Source of the DNA: Providencia manganoxydans
GTDB lineage: Bacteria; Pseudomonadota; Gammaproteobacteria; Enterobacterales; Enterobacteriaceae
DNA length: 64,000 nt
Direction of reading: 5' to 3'
NCBI RefSeq assembly: GCF_016618195.1
Contig: NZ_CP067099.1
Span: 2,666,001 to 2,730,000, forward strand
Below are positions 29,426 to 37,791 of the stretch, one piece after another. A program made the translations under genes and the position numbers. Positions within the stretch are counted from its first letter, which is position 1. Each line of letters begins with the position of its first letter. The notes beneath the pieces are model-generated. The model saw only the letters and a program-made list of their open reading frames with translations. It was not told where the DNA came from and did not search any database.

Positions 29426-29514
29426 CCTACGTACCCCATCAATTGAAAAGGTTAACGTAGGCATCATCAACCCATTAAGGGCGGTTTTTCACGGGAGGAA
29501 TGCCATCTCCTGCA
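29426..29514 (-). promoter_or_regulatory. Fluoride riboswitch (crcB motif) with expression-platform stem
   Basis: On the minus strand, GGAGATGGCATTCCTCC (from 29510), then AACCGCC and GGGTTGATGATGCCTAC, match the crcB-motif consensus including the terminal GATGATGCCTAC. The aptamer covers about 29456-29514. Its last bases CCTACG (29461-29456) can pair with CGTAGG (29431-29426), a likely switching stem. There is no T-run, so control of translation or Rho access is more likely than intrinsic termination. Fluoride binding should raise crcB expression. Confidence 0.9.
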
Positions 29515-29581
29515 ATTAGATTACAGCTAATTAATTACAAGGTAAATAGTGGATTATTGTATAATTTATTCACTCGTTGAA

Positions 29582-29608
29582 CAGCACCTATACACTATAT
29601 AAGTGCTG
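29582..29608 (-). terminator. Hairpin after the 2-hydroxycarboxylate operon
   Basis: CAGCAC pairs with GTGCTG, with an inner TATA/TATA pairing. It lies just beyond the transporter stop codon on the minus strand; no clear T-run. Confidence 0.4.
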
Positions 29609-29617
29609 ATTGTGACA

Positions 29618-30934
29618 TCAACTTAGTTGAGCAAATATTAATAAGGCAATCATCACAGTAATAGCACCGCCAATTCGTGTAGATATTTGAGCAAACGGCA
29701 ATAACGTCATACGTTCAGCTGCGGTTAAAATAGCAATATCACCAGTTCCACCTAAACCACTATGGCACGCCGTAACAATCCCCGCTTCGACAGGATACAT
29801 ACCCATTTTCTTAGCCATGAGAAAACCAACTAAGGCTAACGTCGCTACAGTCACAAAAATAGTAATTAATATTGTTGGATGGAATGCAGCAACTAATTCG
29901 CTCCAGTGTGTCACCGCAACTGAGTTCGCAAATAATAATGGGTATGTCACACTCGCTAAGAAAAACTGAAATAACGTCTTTGCCCCCTGTTCAAGCGGAG
30001 CAGGAATTAAATTACTCAGCTTTAATATTACTGCAAGAAAGAGCATGCATACTGGACCAGGTAGGCCAAATAATGCATGTAACAGAACACCAGCTAAATA
30101 AAGTGTAATCGCACACATACCTGCGCTAATAACCCAATTAACATCAATAGTACCTTTTACCTCTTGTTTATTTCCTGCCAGTAAATTATCACCAGTCACC
30201 TGTAACTGCCCATTTCCTGTTAGATGTGGATAACGGCGACCGATCATGTTTAAAAAACCACAAATAATAATTGCGAACAAGTTAGCAACTAATATCACAG
30301 GCAATAATTGTGCAAGTACTTTTCCAGAATCAATCCCCATGATTTCAGAATATCCAACCGATAATGGAATGGCACCTTCCCCTAATCCCCCACCCATTAC
30401 TGGCGTACTAATAAAGAATACGATTTGTTTTAAATCTAAACCACAAGCGAGCCCAACTAACCCACCAATAATAAAGGCAAGTATTGAACCAATAAATAAT
30501 GGTAAGAAAATCTTAGCAAACCCTTTTAATATAAGATTTCTATCCATAGTAAAAATACTACCAACGACTACTGAAGAAACAAACAAGTAAATAAAATTGC
30601 TGGACTTGGTAAATGATGTAATCGGCTCGACTAATGTTTGTGGAATAACATTAATACTCACTAAATATGATGGAAGAAATGCAGCAATGATTGCGGATCC
30701 GCCCATTTTACCTAAATAAGGAATGCGTTTACCGATTTCCGCACAAGTTGCTCCACCTAATCCCAATATTGCTATCATAGTAGGTAAATCAGTACCTATT
30801 TTCTTCACAGACATAATGCCAGCCACTAGCAACAATAATAATAGATAGACAGGTAACGGAATAAATCCCACTTTATAGTTAAATACTTTGACCAAAGTCT
30901 GTGGTGGTGATGCAGCAATATTATGTTGTGTCAT
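29618..30934 (-). CDS. 2-hydroxycarboxylate transporter family (CitS/MalP-like) symporter
   Basis: 438-residue polytopic membrane protein of the 2HCT family (TC 2.A.24), which carries citrate, malate, lactate or citramalate-like acids with Na or H ions or by exchange. Recognisable features are SSVVVGSIFTMDRNLILKGFAKI, the GGxGxG reentrant-loop motif (STPVMGGGLGEGAIPLS) and the second one near the C-terminus (TACHSGLGGTGDIAILTAAERM). Third gene of an operon with a CoA transferase and a CitE-like lyase; a 62-bp gap separates it from the transferase. Confidence 0.9.
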   Translation of the reverse strand: MTQHNIAASPPQTLVKVFNYKVGFIPLPVYLLLLLLVAGIMSVKKIGTDLPTMIAILGLGGATCAEIGKRIPYLGKMGGSAIIAAFLPSYLVSINVIPQTLVEPITSFTKSSNFIYLFVSSVVVGSIFTMDRNLILKGFAKIFLPLFIGSILAFIIGGLVGLACGLDLKQIVFFISTPVMGGGLGEGAIPLSVGYSEIMGIDSGKVLAQLLPVILVANLFAIIICGFLNMIGRRYPHLTGNGQLQVTGDNLLAGNKQEVKGTIDVNWVISAGMCAITLYLAGVLLHALFGLPGPVCMLFLAVILKLSNLIPAPLEQGAKTLFQFFLASVTYPLLFANSVAVTHWSELVAAFHPTILITIFVTVATLALVGFLMAKKMGMYPVEAGIVTACHSGLGGTGDIAILTAAERMTLLPFAQISTRIGGAITVMIALLIFAQLS

Positions 30935-30996
30935 GGTGACCTCTTTATATTATTTGTATGAGTGTTACCGATTTTTGTAGGGTGATGCGAGATCTT

Positions 30997-32223
30997 TTAT
31001 GCGATCGCACCTTTTTGTCGCAACATGGATATTTTTTGCTCGTCAAATCCAAGTTCGCTCAAAATTTCATGACTGTGCTCCCCCAATTTAGGAGCGGGGA
31101 AACGCCAAACACCGGGTGTTGAGGAATATCGAGGTAAAATATTTGGCATACTCAACGATCCAAAATCATCGTCTGCTACAGATAGATGAACTTGGCGATG
31201 AATAAAATGTGGGTCATTAACAATATCATCAATACTATAAACAGGGCCAACAGTGACGCCTGCTTCTCGAACTAGCTCAAGTGCTTCTGCTCGGTTTCTT
31301 TGTGCAAACCAATCAGCGATAATGATATCCAGTTGTTCACGATTTTTAACTCGTGCACTGTTATCACAAAATCGAGGGTCATCCGCAAACTCACTGTGTC
31401 CAATTAAGTCAAAAAAACGTAATGCCATGGTTTGCGTTGAGCCTGAAAGTGCGACATATTTTCCGTCACGGCAACAATAAACATTTCTTGGAGCGCTAGT
31501 ATTAGACGCGCTACCAATGCGCTGCTTAATCAAACCGGTTTTTTCATAAATAGCCGCCTCTGGCCCCAAAACCGAGTAGATAGATTCTAACAGTGATAAA
31601 TCAATTACTTGCCCTTGAGAAAGTTGCCTAAATCGAGCAAATAGTGCTGTCGTAACCGCATTTGCACCATACACTCCTGTGATCATATCAGCCAATGCAA
31701 GCGGTGGTAATACAGGCTCTCGATCCGCAAAACCGGTTCGATGAGCAAAACCACTCATAGCTTCCACTAATGTGCCAAATCCTGGCTGTTGTGCGTAGGG
31801 ACCGGTTTGCCCAAAACCAGAGATACGCACAATGATTAATTGGGGATTGTGCTGATGCAAAACCTCGGGTGAAAGCCCCATTTTTTCAAGTGTCCCAGGG
31901 CGATAGTTTTCAATAAAGACATCAGCTTGCTTCAATAATTCTAATAGTATCGCCTTGCCTTCATCATCACGTACGTTTAAGGCAATAGAACGCTTGTTTC
32001 TAGCATAGACTTTCCAAAAATATGAATCGCCCTCTTCTTTCCATGCCCGAAGAGGATCTCCTTTAATTGGCTCGATTTTTATAACATCCGCTCCCGCATC
32101 TCCCAGCTGCAATGACAACATATTACCCGCGACTAAACGTGATATATCGATAACGCGGATCCCTTGTAGTGCTCCTTTCGTTTGTGGATTAAATTCCTGA
32201 ATTCTTGTATTATTTTTATTCAT
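30997..32223 (-). CDS. CaiB/BaiF family (class III) CoA transferase
   Basis: 408-residue family III CoA transferase: GIRVIDISRLVAGNMLSLQLGDAGADVIKIEPIKGDPLRAW at the N-terminus with the catalytic Asp expected in MITGVYGANAVTTALF (DMITG, about residue 179), and ARNKRSIALNVRDDEGKAI and FIENYRPGTLEKMGL. It would activate a carboxylic acid with CoA from succinyl-CoA or acetyl-CoA. Its start overlaps the end of the lyase gene by 8 bp. Context points to (S)-citramalate, malate or a similar hydroxy acid as acceptor. Confidence 0.9.
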   Translation of the reverse strand: MNKNNTRIQEFNPQTKGALQGIRVIDISRLVAGNMLSLQLGDAGADVIKIEPIKGDPLRAWKEEGDSYFWKVYARNKRSIALNVRDDEGKAILLELLKQADVFIENYRPGTLEKMGLSPEVLHQHNPQLIIVRISGFGQTGPYAQQPGFGTLVEAMSGFAHRTGFADREPVLPPLALADMITGVYGANAVTTALFARFRQLSQGQVIDLSLLESIYSVLGPEAAIYEKTGLIKQRIGSASNTSAPRNVYCCRDGKYVALSGSTQTMALRFFDLIGHSEFADDPRFCDNSARVKNREQLDIIIADWFAQRNRAEALELVREAGVTVGPVYSIDDIVNDPHFIHRQVHLSVADDDFGSLSMPNILPRYSSTPGVWRFPAPKLGEHSHEILSELGFDEQKISMLRQKGAIA

Positions 32224-33091
32224 TATTCAACTTCCTTTTGCTGATATTTTTTATTTGCTCAACAACCGCGTATGCTTGAGCGAGATAAGGCGCATCAATC
32301 ATTTTTCCCTGATATTGACTAGCACCGTGCTGACTATTTTTTGCGGTCTCAATAATGGCTAATGCCTGTTCTACTTCTTGCTTAGTTGGCATAAAAATAC
32401 GATTTGCCAATACAATTTGAGTTGGATGAATGCAAGACTTGCCTGTGTATCCAAGATTTTTTGCTGCTTGCGCATCCGCGATAAAACCTTCACTGTCGTG
32501 GATATCAGGCCAAGCCGAATCCCAAACCGCTAACTGATGTTCGGCTGCCGCCATTTTTAGCTGTAATCGGATATATTGGCGTATTGACATATCCGTAGCC
32601 GTGATATTAAAAGGGGCTAATAAGTCGCCAAACCCCAGCTGTAAAGCCACTAATTGTTCAGAGGAACCCGCTATTTCATGGGCATTGCGTAATCCTTTTG
32701 GAGTTTCTATTGTGGCAAGTATCGCTAGCTTATTTTTTAATCCCTTTTTGGCAGCAATAACATTAATACGCTCAGCTAATTCAATAATTTGTTCTTTTGA
32801 CTCAACTTTTGGGAGATTAATAATTTGAATATTAGGATGAACTGCAACTTGTAAGTCGGCGCGAATATCATCACTTTCTAATGAGTTGATACGAACAATT
32901 AAATCTTTTGTTTGTGATTGAGAATTTAATGGCATTTGATCGAGAAACTGAGATAAAAACTTTCTTGCTTCAGGCCTATCTTCAGGCTTTACTGCATCTT
33001 CAAGATCGAAGCTAACCGAATCAGATGCACTATTTAGCGCCTTACGATAAAGTTCAGGCCTTGATGCAGGCACAAATAATTTGCTACGCAT
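32216..33091 (-). CDS. CitE-like CoA ester lyase (HpcH/HpaI family)
   Basis: 291-residue Mg-dependent lyase: MRSKLFVPASRPELYRKAL, SFDLEDAVKPEDRPEAR (metal-binding region), IETPKGLRNAHEIA, LQLGFGDLLAPF and GYTGKSCIHPTQI. This stand-alone group includes malyl-CoA, methylmalyl-CoA and citramalyl-CoA lyases such as RipC/Ccl; it is not the citrate lyase beta subunit, since no citD/citF genes are near. It is first in the operon. Expected products are acetyl-CoA plus pyruvate or glyoxylate. Confidence 0.88.
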   Translation of the reverse strand: MRSKLFVPASRPELYRKALNSASDSVSFDLEDAVKPEDRPEARKFLSQFLDQMPLNSQSQTKDLIVRINSLESDDIRADLQVAVHPNIQIINLPKVESKEQIIELAERINVIAAKKGLKNKLAILATIETPKGLRNAHEIAGSSEQLVALQLGFGDLLAPFNITATDMSIRQYIRLQLKMAAAEHQLAVWDSAWPDIHDSEGFIADAQAAKNLGYTGKSCIHPTQIVLANRIFMPTKQEVEQALAIIETAKNSQHGASQYQGKMIDAPYLAQAYAVVEQIKNISKRKLNNE

Positions 33092-33106
33092 AATTCACCC
33101 GATGTT

Positions 33107-33137
33107 ATGTATTTGTAAAAAAGAAATGTATTTACAA
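33107..33137. promoter_or_regulatory. Possible LysR-regulator site (direct repeat) in divergent promoter
   Basis: ATGTATTTGTAAA (33107-33119) and ATGTATTTACAA (33126-33137) repeat at 19-bp spacing in the 116-bp gap between the lyase operon and the LysR gene. About two helical turns on one DNA face would suit regulator binding. Evidence is positional only. Confidence 0.35.
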
Positions 33138-33207
33138 CCACTGTACTCAGCCATTAAAGTAAACAAAACATTGTTTTTCTACTTTCAAACTCAACAAAAA
33201 GTTAATT

Positions 33208-34086
33208 ATGAATATTCGATTCTTAGAAACTTTTCTCTGTATTGTTGAAGAAGGCTCCGTTGCTTCTGCCGCACGTAAATTGCATTTAACAGCAACGGCC
33301 ATGGCACAGAGAATCAAAGCATTAGAGGATGAGATTGGCGTAGCACTGCTTTATCGAACAGGTCGTACAATGCAAGTCACGCCTGAAGGGAAAGCAATTC
33401 TTCCTAAAGTCAGGGAATTAATTGCAGGAAGTAAGGCCTTAAAACAGCTAGCCTCAATGCAAGATGTTGCAGGAGAGCTTCGGATTGGCGTCTTACCAAC
33501 CTTATTGTCAATGTTAGTTCCTGATGTCTTAACACATTTAAACGAACAGTTTCCGCAGTTAGTTTTATCAATTGAATTAGGGTTTTCCAGTGGTTTGTAC
33601 CGACAATTGGCAAATGATGAAATCGATCTTGCTTTGCTAGTAACACCACTATTTCCTCTTAGTAAAGAATATTGTTGGTTACACCATCATCAAGAAAAAT
33701 TTGTCGTCGTCGCCCCCGCAACATTAAAAGGCCGTACGGCTCATGACTTGCTAAAAACAGAGCCATTTATTCGCTATCACCAACAATCATGGGGGGGGAT
33801 TGTTGCTGACCGCTATTTGCAATCACAAAATATTCAGGTAAATAAACGTTTTGATTTAAATACACTTGATGCGATTGTGTCACTTGTCAGTAGTGGCTGT
33901 GGTATTTCATTAATACCAGACTGGCAGCCGCTATTTAGTGATAGGAAAAATATCATTAAATTTCCATTACCTGAACCTGCTCCTAGCCGCGACATTGGTA
34001 TTTTATACAAATATAATTCAGCTAAAAAAAACCTTATTGCCCCCGTTATTGAGCAATTGTTTCTTGATAAAAATGAAGAAAAATAG
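33208..34086 (+). CDS. LysR family transcriptional regulator
   Basis: 292 residues. The winged HTH occupies 1-60 (FLETFLCIVEEGSVASAARKLHLTATAMAQRIKALEDEIGVALLYRTGRTMQVTPEG) and the periplasmic-binding-protein-like effector domain about 88-290 (LRIGVLPTLLSMLVPDVL ... SLVSSGCGISLIPDW). It is divergent from the lyase/CoA transferase/2HCT operon, the standard placement for its regulator; the effector is probably the hydroxy acid or a CoA derivative. Confidence 0.9.
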   Translation: MNIRFLETFLCIVEEGSVASAARKLHLTATAMAQRIKALEDEIGVALLYRTGRTMQVTPEGKAILPKVRELIAGSKALKQLASMQDVAGELRIGVLPTLLSMLVPDVLTHLNEQFPQLVLSIELGFSSGLYRQLANDEIDLALLVTPLFPLSKEYCWLHHHQEKFVVVAPATLKGRTAHDLLKTEPFIRYHQQSWGGIVADRYLQSQNIQVNKRFDLNTLDAIVSLVSSGCGISLIPDWQPLFSDRKNIIKFPLPEPAPSRDIGILYKYNSAKKNLIAPVIEQLFLDKNEEK

Positions 34087-34308
34087 TTTGAACTGTTAAT
34101 TTATTGTGATGTTTTTAAAGTGACAGATAGCTCAGTATCGATTTCTTCCTTTAACTCAGTGAAATATATAAATTTGAGTTTAAATAGCGCATAATATTTT
34201 CATCGCAGAACAAAACCATGTTACCTGCTTTTTTCATGCGTAAAGTCAGAAATCAACAATAATAAGCTCAGCATGAAACCATGTTAATTGTATAGGTTAA
34301 GCGTAAAA

Positions 34309-34968
34309 ATGGATAAAAACCGCACTTTCTTGAAAATTGATGATATTGGGTATTCTATTGATGGTAAGACCATATTGGAGCATGTCCAATTTGAATTAAA
34401 ATTAGGCGAGTTTAAGCTAATTACAGGCCCTTCAGGCTGTGGGAAAAGTACACTATTAAAGATAGTTGCATCATTGTTGCCTCCTACTTCAGGAACAATT
34501 CTATTTGATGGCCGTGATTATGCATCTATATCACCTGAAGAGTATCGACAACAAGTTTCCTATTGCACCCAAACGCCATCTTTGTTTGGCAATACTGTCT
34601 ATGATAATTTATTTTTCCCCTATAAAATTCGAAAACTAAATTTTGACAAAGCTAAAATATTGCATGACCTAAATTACTTTTCACTACCTGAATCTATCTT
34701 AGAAAAAGGAATAAATGAGTTATCGGGGGGTGAAAAACAGCGTGTTTCACTAATTCGTAATCTCCAATTCTTACCGAAGGTATTACTACTGGATGAAATC
34801 ACCAGTGCATTAGATGAAGCAAATAAAGTCAAAGTTAATGAGCTGATCCATCAATATACAACTCAGCAGGGTATTGCTGTTTTATGGGTAACTCACGATC
34901 AAGATGAAATTATGCATGCAGATGACGTCATCACTCTTCCCATCCATAATCAAGAACATAGGAATTAA
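34309..34968 (+). CDS. fetA: FetA, ATPase of iron-export ABC system
   Basis: ABC ATPase of 219 residues from ATG 34309. Walker A GPSGCGKST is at 40-48, the Q-loop in SYCTQTPS, signature LSGGEKQR, Walker B VLLLDEITSALDE and switch WVTHD follow. Together with FetB it corresponds to E. coli FetAB (YbbLM), linked to iron export and oxidative stress resistance. The frame opens at a TTG 21 bp upstream, but the ATG suits the family start. It lies 2 bp before fetB. Confidence 0.88.
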   Translation: MDKNRTFLKIDDIGYSIDGKTILEHVQFELKLGEFKLITGPSGCGKSTLLKIVASLLPPTSGTILFDGRDYASISPEEYRQQVSYCTQTPSLFGNTVYDNLFFPYKIRKLNFDKAKILHDLNYFSLPESILEKGINELSGGEKQRVSLIRNLQFLPKVLLLDEITSALDEANKVKVNELIHQYTTQQGIAVLWVTHDQDEIMHADDVITLPIHNQEHRN

Positions 34969-34970
34969 AC

Positions 34971-35747
34971 ATGCACCAACCCACTATCACCAATGAGTCC
35001 TTGGGTTTTTCTATTATGCTTGTTCTGGTTGCAATATTTATCAGCCATAAAGAAAAACTCGCTCTAGAAAAAGACATTATTTGGAGTACGTTGCGTGCCA
35101 TCATCCAACTATTAATTGTCGGTTATATCCTTAAGTATATTTTTCAGGTCGACCATGAAATACTCACCATCGCAATGGTTATGTTTATCTGTTTTAATGC
35201 GGCATGGAATGCGAAAAAACGCAGTAAATACATAGATAAAATTTTCGGCACTGCCTTTATCGCAATTACTTCAGGGACATTCCTAACCTTAATCATATTA
35301 ATCACCAGTAAAGCCATTGCTTTCACACCAATGCAAGTGATCCCAATTACAGGTATGATTGCGGGTAATGCAATGATCGCTGTAGGTCTTTGTTTTAATA
35401 ACTTAGGGCAACGTTTTAACAGTCAGCAACAACAAATACAAGAAATGCTAAGTCTAGGTGCAACGCCTAAAATTGCTTCAGCATCAATTATTCGTGAAAG
35501 TATTCGTGCATCGCTGATCCCAACTGTCGATTCTGCAAAAACAGTCGGTATTGTTAGCTTACCGGGTATGATGTCAGGATTAATATTTGCAGGTGTTGAT
35601 CCGCTAGAAGCGGTAAAATATCAGATTATGGTCACTTTTATGTTATTGGCAACAGCAAGTTTATCAACTATTTTAGCTGGCTATATGACATATATTAAAT
35701 TTTACAATGAGCGCCACCAACTGCTTATTAATACATTGAATAAGTAA
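34971..35747 (+). CDS. fetB: FetB, permease of iron-export ABC system
   Basis: UPF0014 family inner-membrane protein of 258 residues with about seven hydrophobic segments. Typical motifs are STLRAIIQLLIVGYILKYIF, PITGMIAGNAMIAVGL and SLPGMMSGLIFAGVDPLEAVKYQIMVTFMLLATASLST. It forms the membrane channel for FetA. A strong hairpin follows the stop codon, ending the two-gene operon. No Fur box was seen upstream. Confidence 0.9.
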   Translation: MHQPTITNESLGFSIMLVLVAIFISHKEKLALEKDIIWSTLRAIIQLLIVGYILKYIFQVDHEILTIAMVMFICFNAAWNAKKRSKYIDKIFGTAFIAITSGTFLTLIILITSKAIAFTPMQVIPITGMIAGNAMIAVGLCFNNLGQRFNSQQQQIQEMLSLGATPKIASASIIRESIRASLIPTVDSAKTVGIVSLPGMMSGLIFAGVDPLEAVKYQIMVTFMLLATASLSTILAGYMTYIKFYNERHQLLINTLNK

Positions 35748-35756
35748 TATTATCAG

Positions 35757-35787
35757 ACGCTTGATAACATTACTTGTTATCAAGCGT
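35757..35787 (+). terminator. fetAB terminator hairpin
   Basis: ACGCTTGATAAC pairs with GTTATCAAGCGT, a perfect 12-bp stem, followed by a pyrimidine-rich TCCTAATCTCTTTT. Confidence 0.75.
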
Positions 35788-35963
35788 TCCTAATCTCTTT
35801 TAATTCTATGAAAAATCGCTCATTCGACTAACAAAAAACCTGATAAAGCTTCTTTAATCGGCAAACTTATTTTTAATAAAAAACGCGACCTTTTGTATTA
35901 ATGTAAAATAATAACGTCAATTTTGTTTGTTTTTTGTTAAAACACTTCCATACCAAGCTATTA

Positions 35964-36353
35964 TTAAGAGCAATACTTTACCCAGAGATTTTCTATAACC
36001 GAAAGTGGTAATAAATCATCATCGCCTTCAACCAAAGGAAATGACAGAACAGCTCGTCCATCTTTACTATGATATGCTTTTACTATAAATCTTTTATAGC
36101 CTTCTATTTTTGCATTTTTTATTCTTAACACCTTACCACAAACATAACCGACTTCGCCTTTATCTGCGGTTACTCTGATAAGATTATATTTTACATGCTT
36201 AAATGATGCCGACTCAGGGTAAGATAAATAATCTTCAACATTGTATTCAGCCAGTTTGATCACATCTGGTTGTGGCTTATAATAGATAGTTACGCCTAAT
36301 AAAAATGAGCACCCAATAAGTAATGCCATCGTAAGCAGCTTAACGATATTCAT
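35964..36353 (-). CDS. Membrane-anchored protein of unknown function
   Basis: 129 residues with one N-terminal hydrophobic segment (residues 4-24, no lipobox: the Cys is in LIGCSFLLG) and a soluble part starting near YNVEDYLSYPESASFKHVKYNLIR. The phrase around YPESASFKHV and VCGKVLRIK resembles short exported domains that recur in Gram-negative bacteria without known function. It stands alone between AT-rich regions. Confidence 0.7.
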   Translation of the reverse strand: MNIVKLLTMALLIGCSFLLGVTIYYKPQPDVIKLAEYNVEDYLSYPESASFKHVKYNLIRVTADKGEVGYVCGKVLRIKNAKIEGYKRFIVKAYHSKDGRAVLSFPLVEGDDDLLPLSVIENLWVKYCS

Positions 36354-37396
36354 ATCTTGTACTCTTCAAAATAATTAATCATTTTATTCATAATCAATTT
36401 TTACAGAAAAAATATACGATACCTTTTGGATTAAAATAATCTCATCCTCTCACTTCTGATATATGTCAGTTTTCGCGATCACAACTTAAATTGTTCTTAT
36501 ATTTCTATCACTAAAAATAATTACAACACCTACAGAATTATGGCTAAAGATAGTTAAAAACATACAGCCATTATAACTTCTCTTAATAAAACTCAATTAT
36601 GGAGTAATTTTATCAGCAATGTTCTTTTAAAATAAGTATCAGTAGTAGATTGAACTGTTACAGGTTGTATCCTTTTTACTATAAAAATAATCAATCTAAA
36701 ATGACTAAACGTATCATTTAACTTAAGTGTCAATCATATTTCATTTTCATCCATGTATAAACATGAATAAGTTATACAAATGGATAATATATATTTCAAT
36801 ATATATAAAATCCCTTTTGTGAGTAAAAAAGCAATAAAAATAATCTAACCATATATTCATTAATCTATTATTCTGAGCAATCAAACTCATAAATTTTGTT
36901 TTTGCACATGTTTTATAATTTAACTACTCAGTTGGCAGGAAGCCAACATAGGCGGGCTATTGATATCTCAAGGATATTCTAGCAGCATATTTATACTGTA
37001 AATTTGATGTTTCCCTTCAGCTATCTCATACTTGATGTTCACAATGTTCTTAATACAATAGACTACAATTAGATATAATCATTCGAACGATTATATCTTA
37101 AGCTATTCTTATCAATTCATTTATCTTAAAATGGAATTTAACGCAAGTTAAAAGTAAAAAAACCCCGTTAAAAACAAAATAGATAAATAAAGTTAATTTA
37201 TCCACTATAAAAAATAATTAAACAATCACATCACCAATACGTATTTTATCCTATAGCCACCTTATCCCCCGCTCTAAATACAGAATATTCCTATAAATGG
37301 GGTTAGAGCCTAAAAACTAAAATTATACGACCAATTTTGACAATGGATTTTATTTTAGTCAGGTAGCATCTACATGTCCCGACGATAAGGTGTATC
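36354..37396. other. Long AT-rich region without a recognised gene
   Basis: About 1 kb with no convincing ORF. The only structures seen are an inverted repeat at 37071-37098 (separate entry) and a stretch near 36928-36955 (CAGTTGGCAGGAAGCCAAC) that might be an eroded ERIC left end. The composition suggests silenced or decayed DNA. Confidence 0.5.
37071..37098. promoter_or_regulatory. Operator-like inverted repeat
   Basis: AGATATAATC and GATTATATCT are perfect 10-bp arms separated by eight bases, about 300 bp upstream of the 37397 gene. No T-run follows, so a protein-binding site is more likely than a terminator. The binding protein is unknown. Confidence 0.4.
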
Positions 37397-37687
37397 ATGA
37401 CAAATATTCAGCTACTACTACTTGCAACTAATAACTTCAAAGAAGACATTGCACTTTCACACACGCAAGGATCATATATTTATCAGTTTTATTATGCGCA
37501 AATCGCTCTTCAACATTTAAGCATTGATTCTTTTTTAAGCAACTATAAAGTGCAAATCGACCCGATATTGAAAAATAACCATGAGTTGTACGCTCAACGC
37601 GAGCAAATTTATCAATTAATCAAAAGTTATTTAGAACAAGCAGAAACACGCTTTATTGAAAGAAAAAAAATTCTCAACCAAGACTAA
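37397..37687 (+). CDS. Hypothetical protein, 96 residues
   Basis: MTNIQLLLLATNNFKEDIALSHTQGSYIYQFYYAQIALQHL opens a small, mainly helical, soluble protein rich in Gln, Tyr and charged residues, ending in a long helix (QAETRFIERKKILNQD). No family is recognised. An AAGGTG ribosome-binding sequence precedes the ATG and a perfect 11-bp hairpin follows, which supports a real gene. Confidence 0.65.
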   Translation: MTNIQLLLLATNNFKEDIALSHTQGSYIYQFYYAQIALQHLSIDSFLSNYKVQIDPILKNNHELYAQREQIYQLIKSYLEQAETRFIERKKILNQD

Positions 37688-37695
37688 TAAATGAT

Positions 37696-37727
37696 TAAGC
37701 CCCTTATCTAGATGGTTAAGGGGCTTA
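37696..37727. terminator. Convergent-gene hairpin
   Basis: TAAGCCCCTTA pairs perfectly with TAAGGGGCTTA (11 bp) over a ten-base loop, between the 37397 gene and the convergent nuclease-fold gene. The T-run is weak on both strands. Confidence 0.65.
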
Positions 37728-37791
37728 CATTATCAATGACTTGGAATAGAAACATCATTTTTCCATCCCAAGTTATTTTATATTTATCGGG

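Noticed and set aside
32216..33091. Citrate lyase beta subunit (citE) of a citrate fermentation operon
   Set aside because: citC, citD, citF, citX and citG are all absent, while a class III CoA transferase is present, which points to a stand-alone CoA ester lyase.
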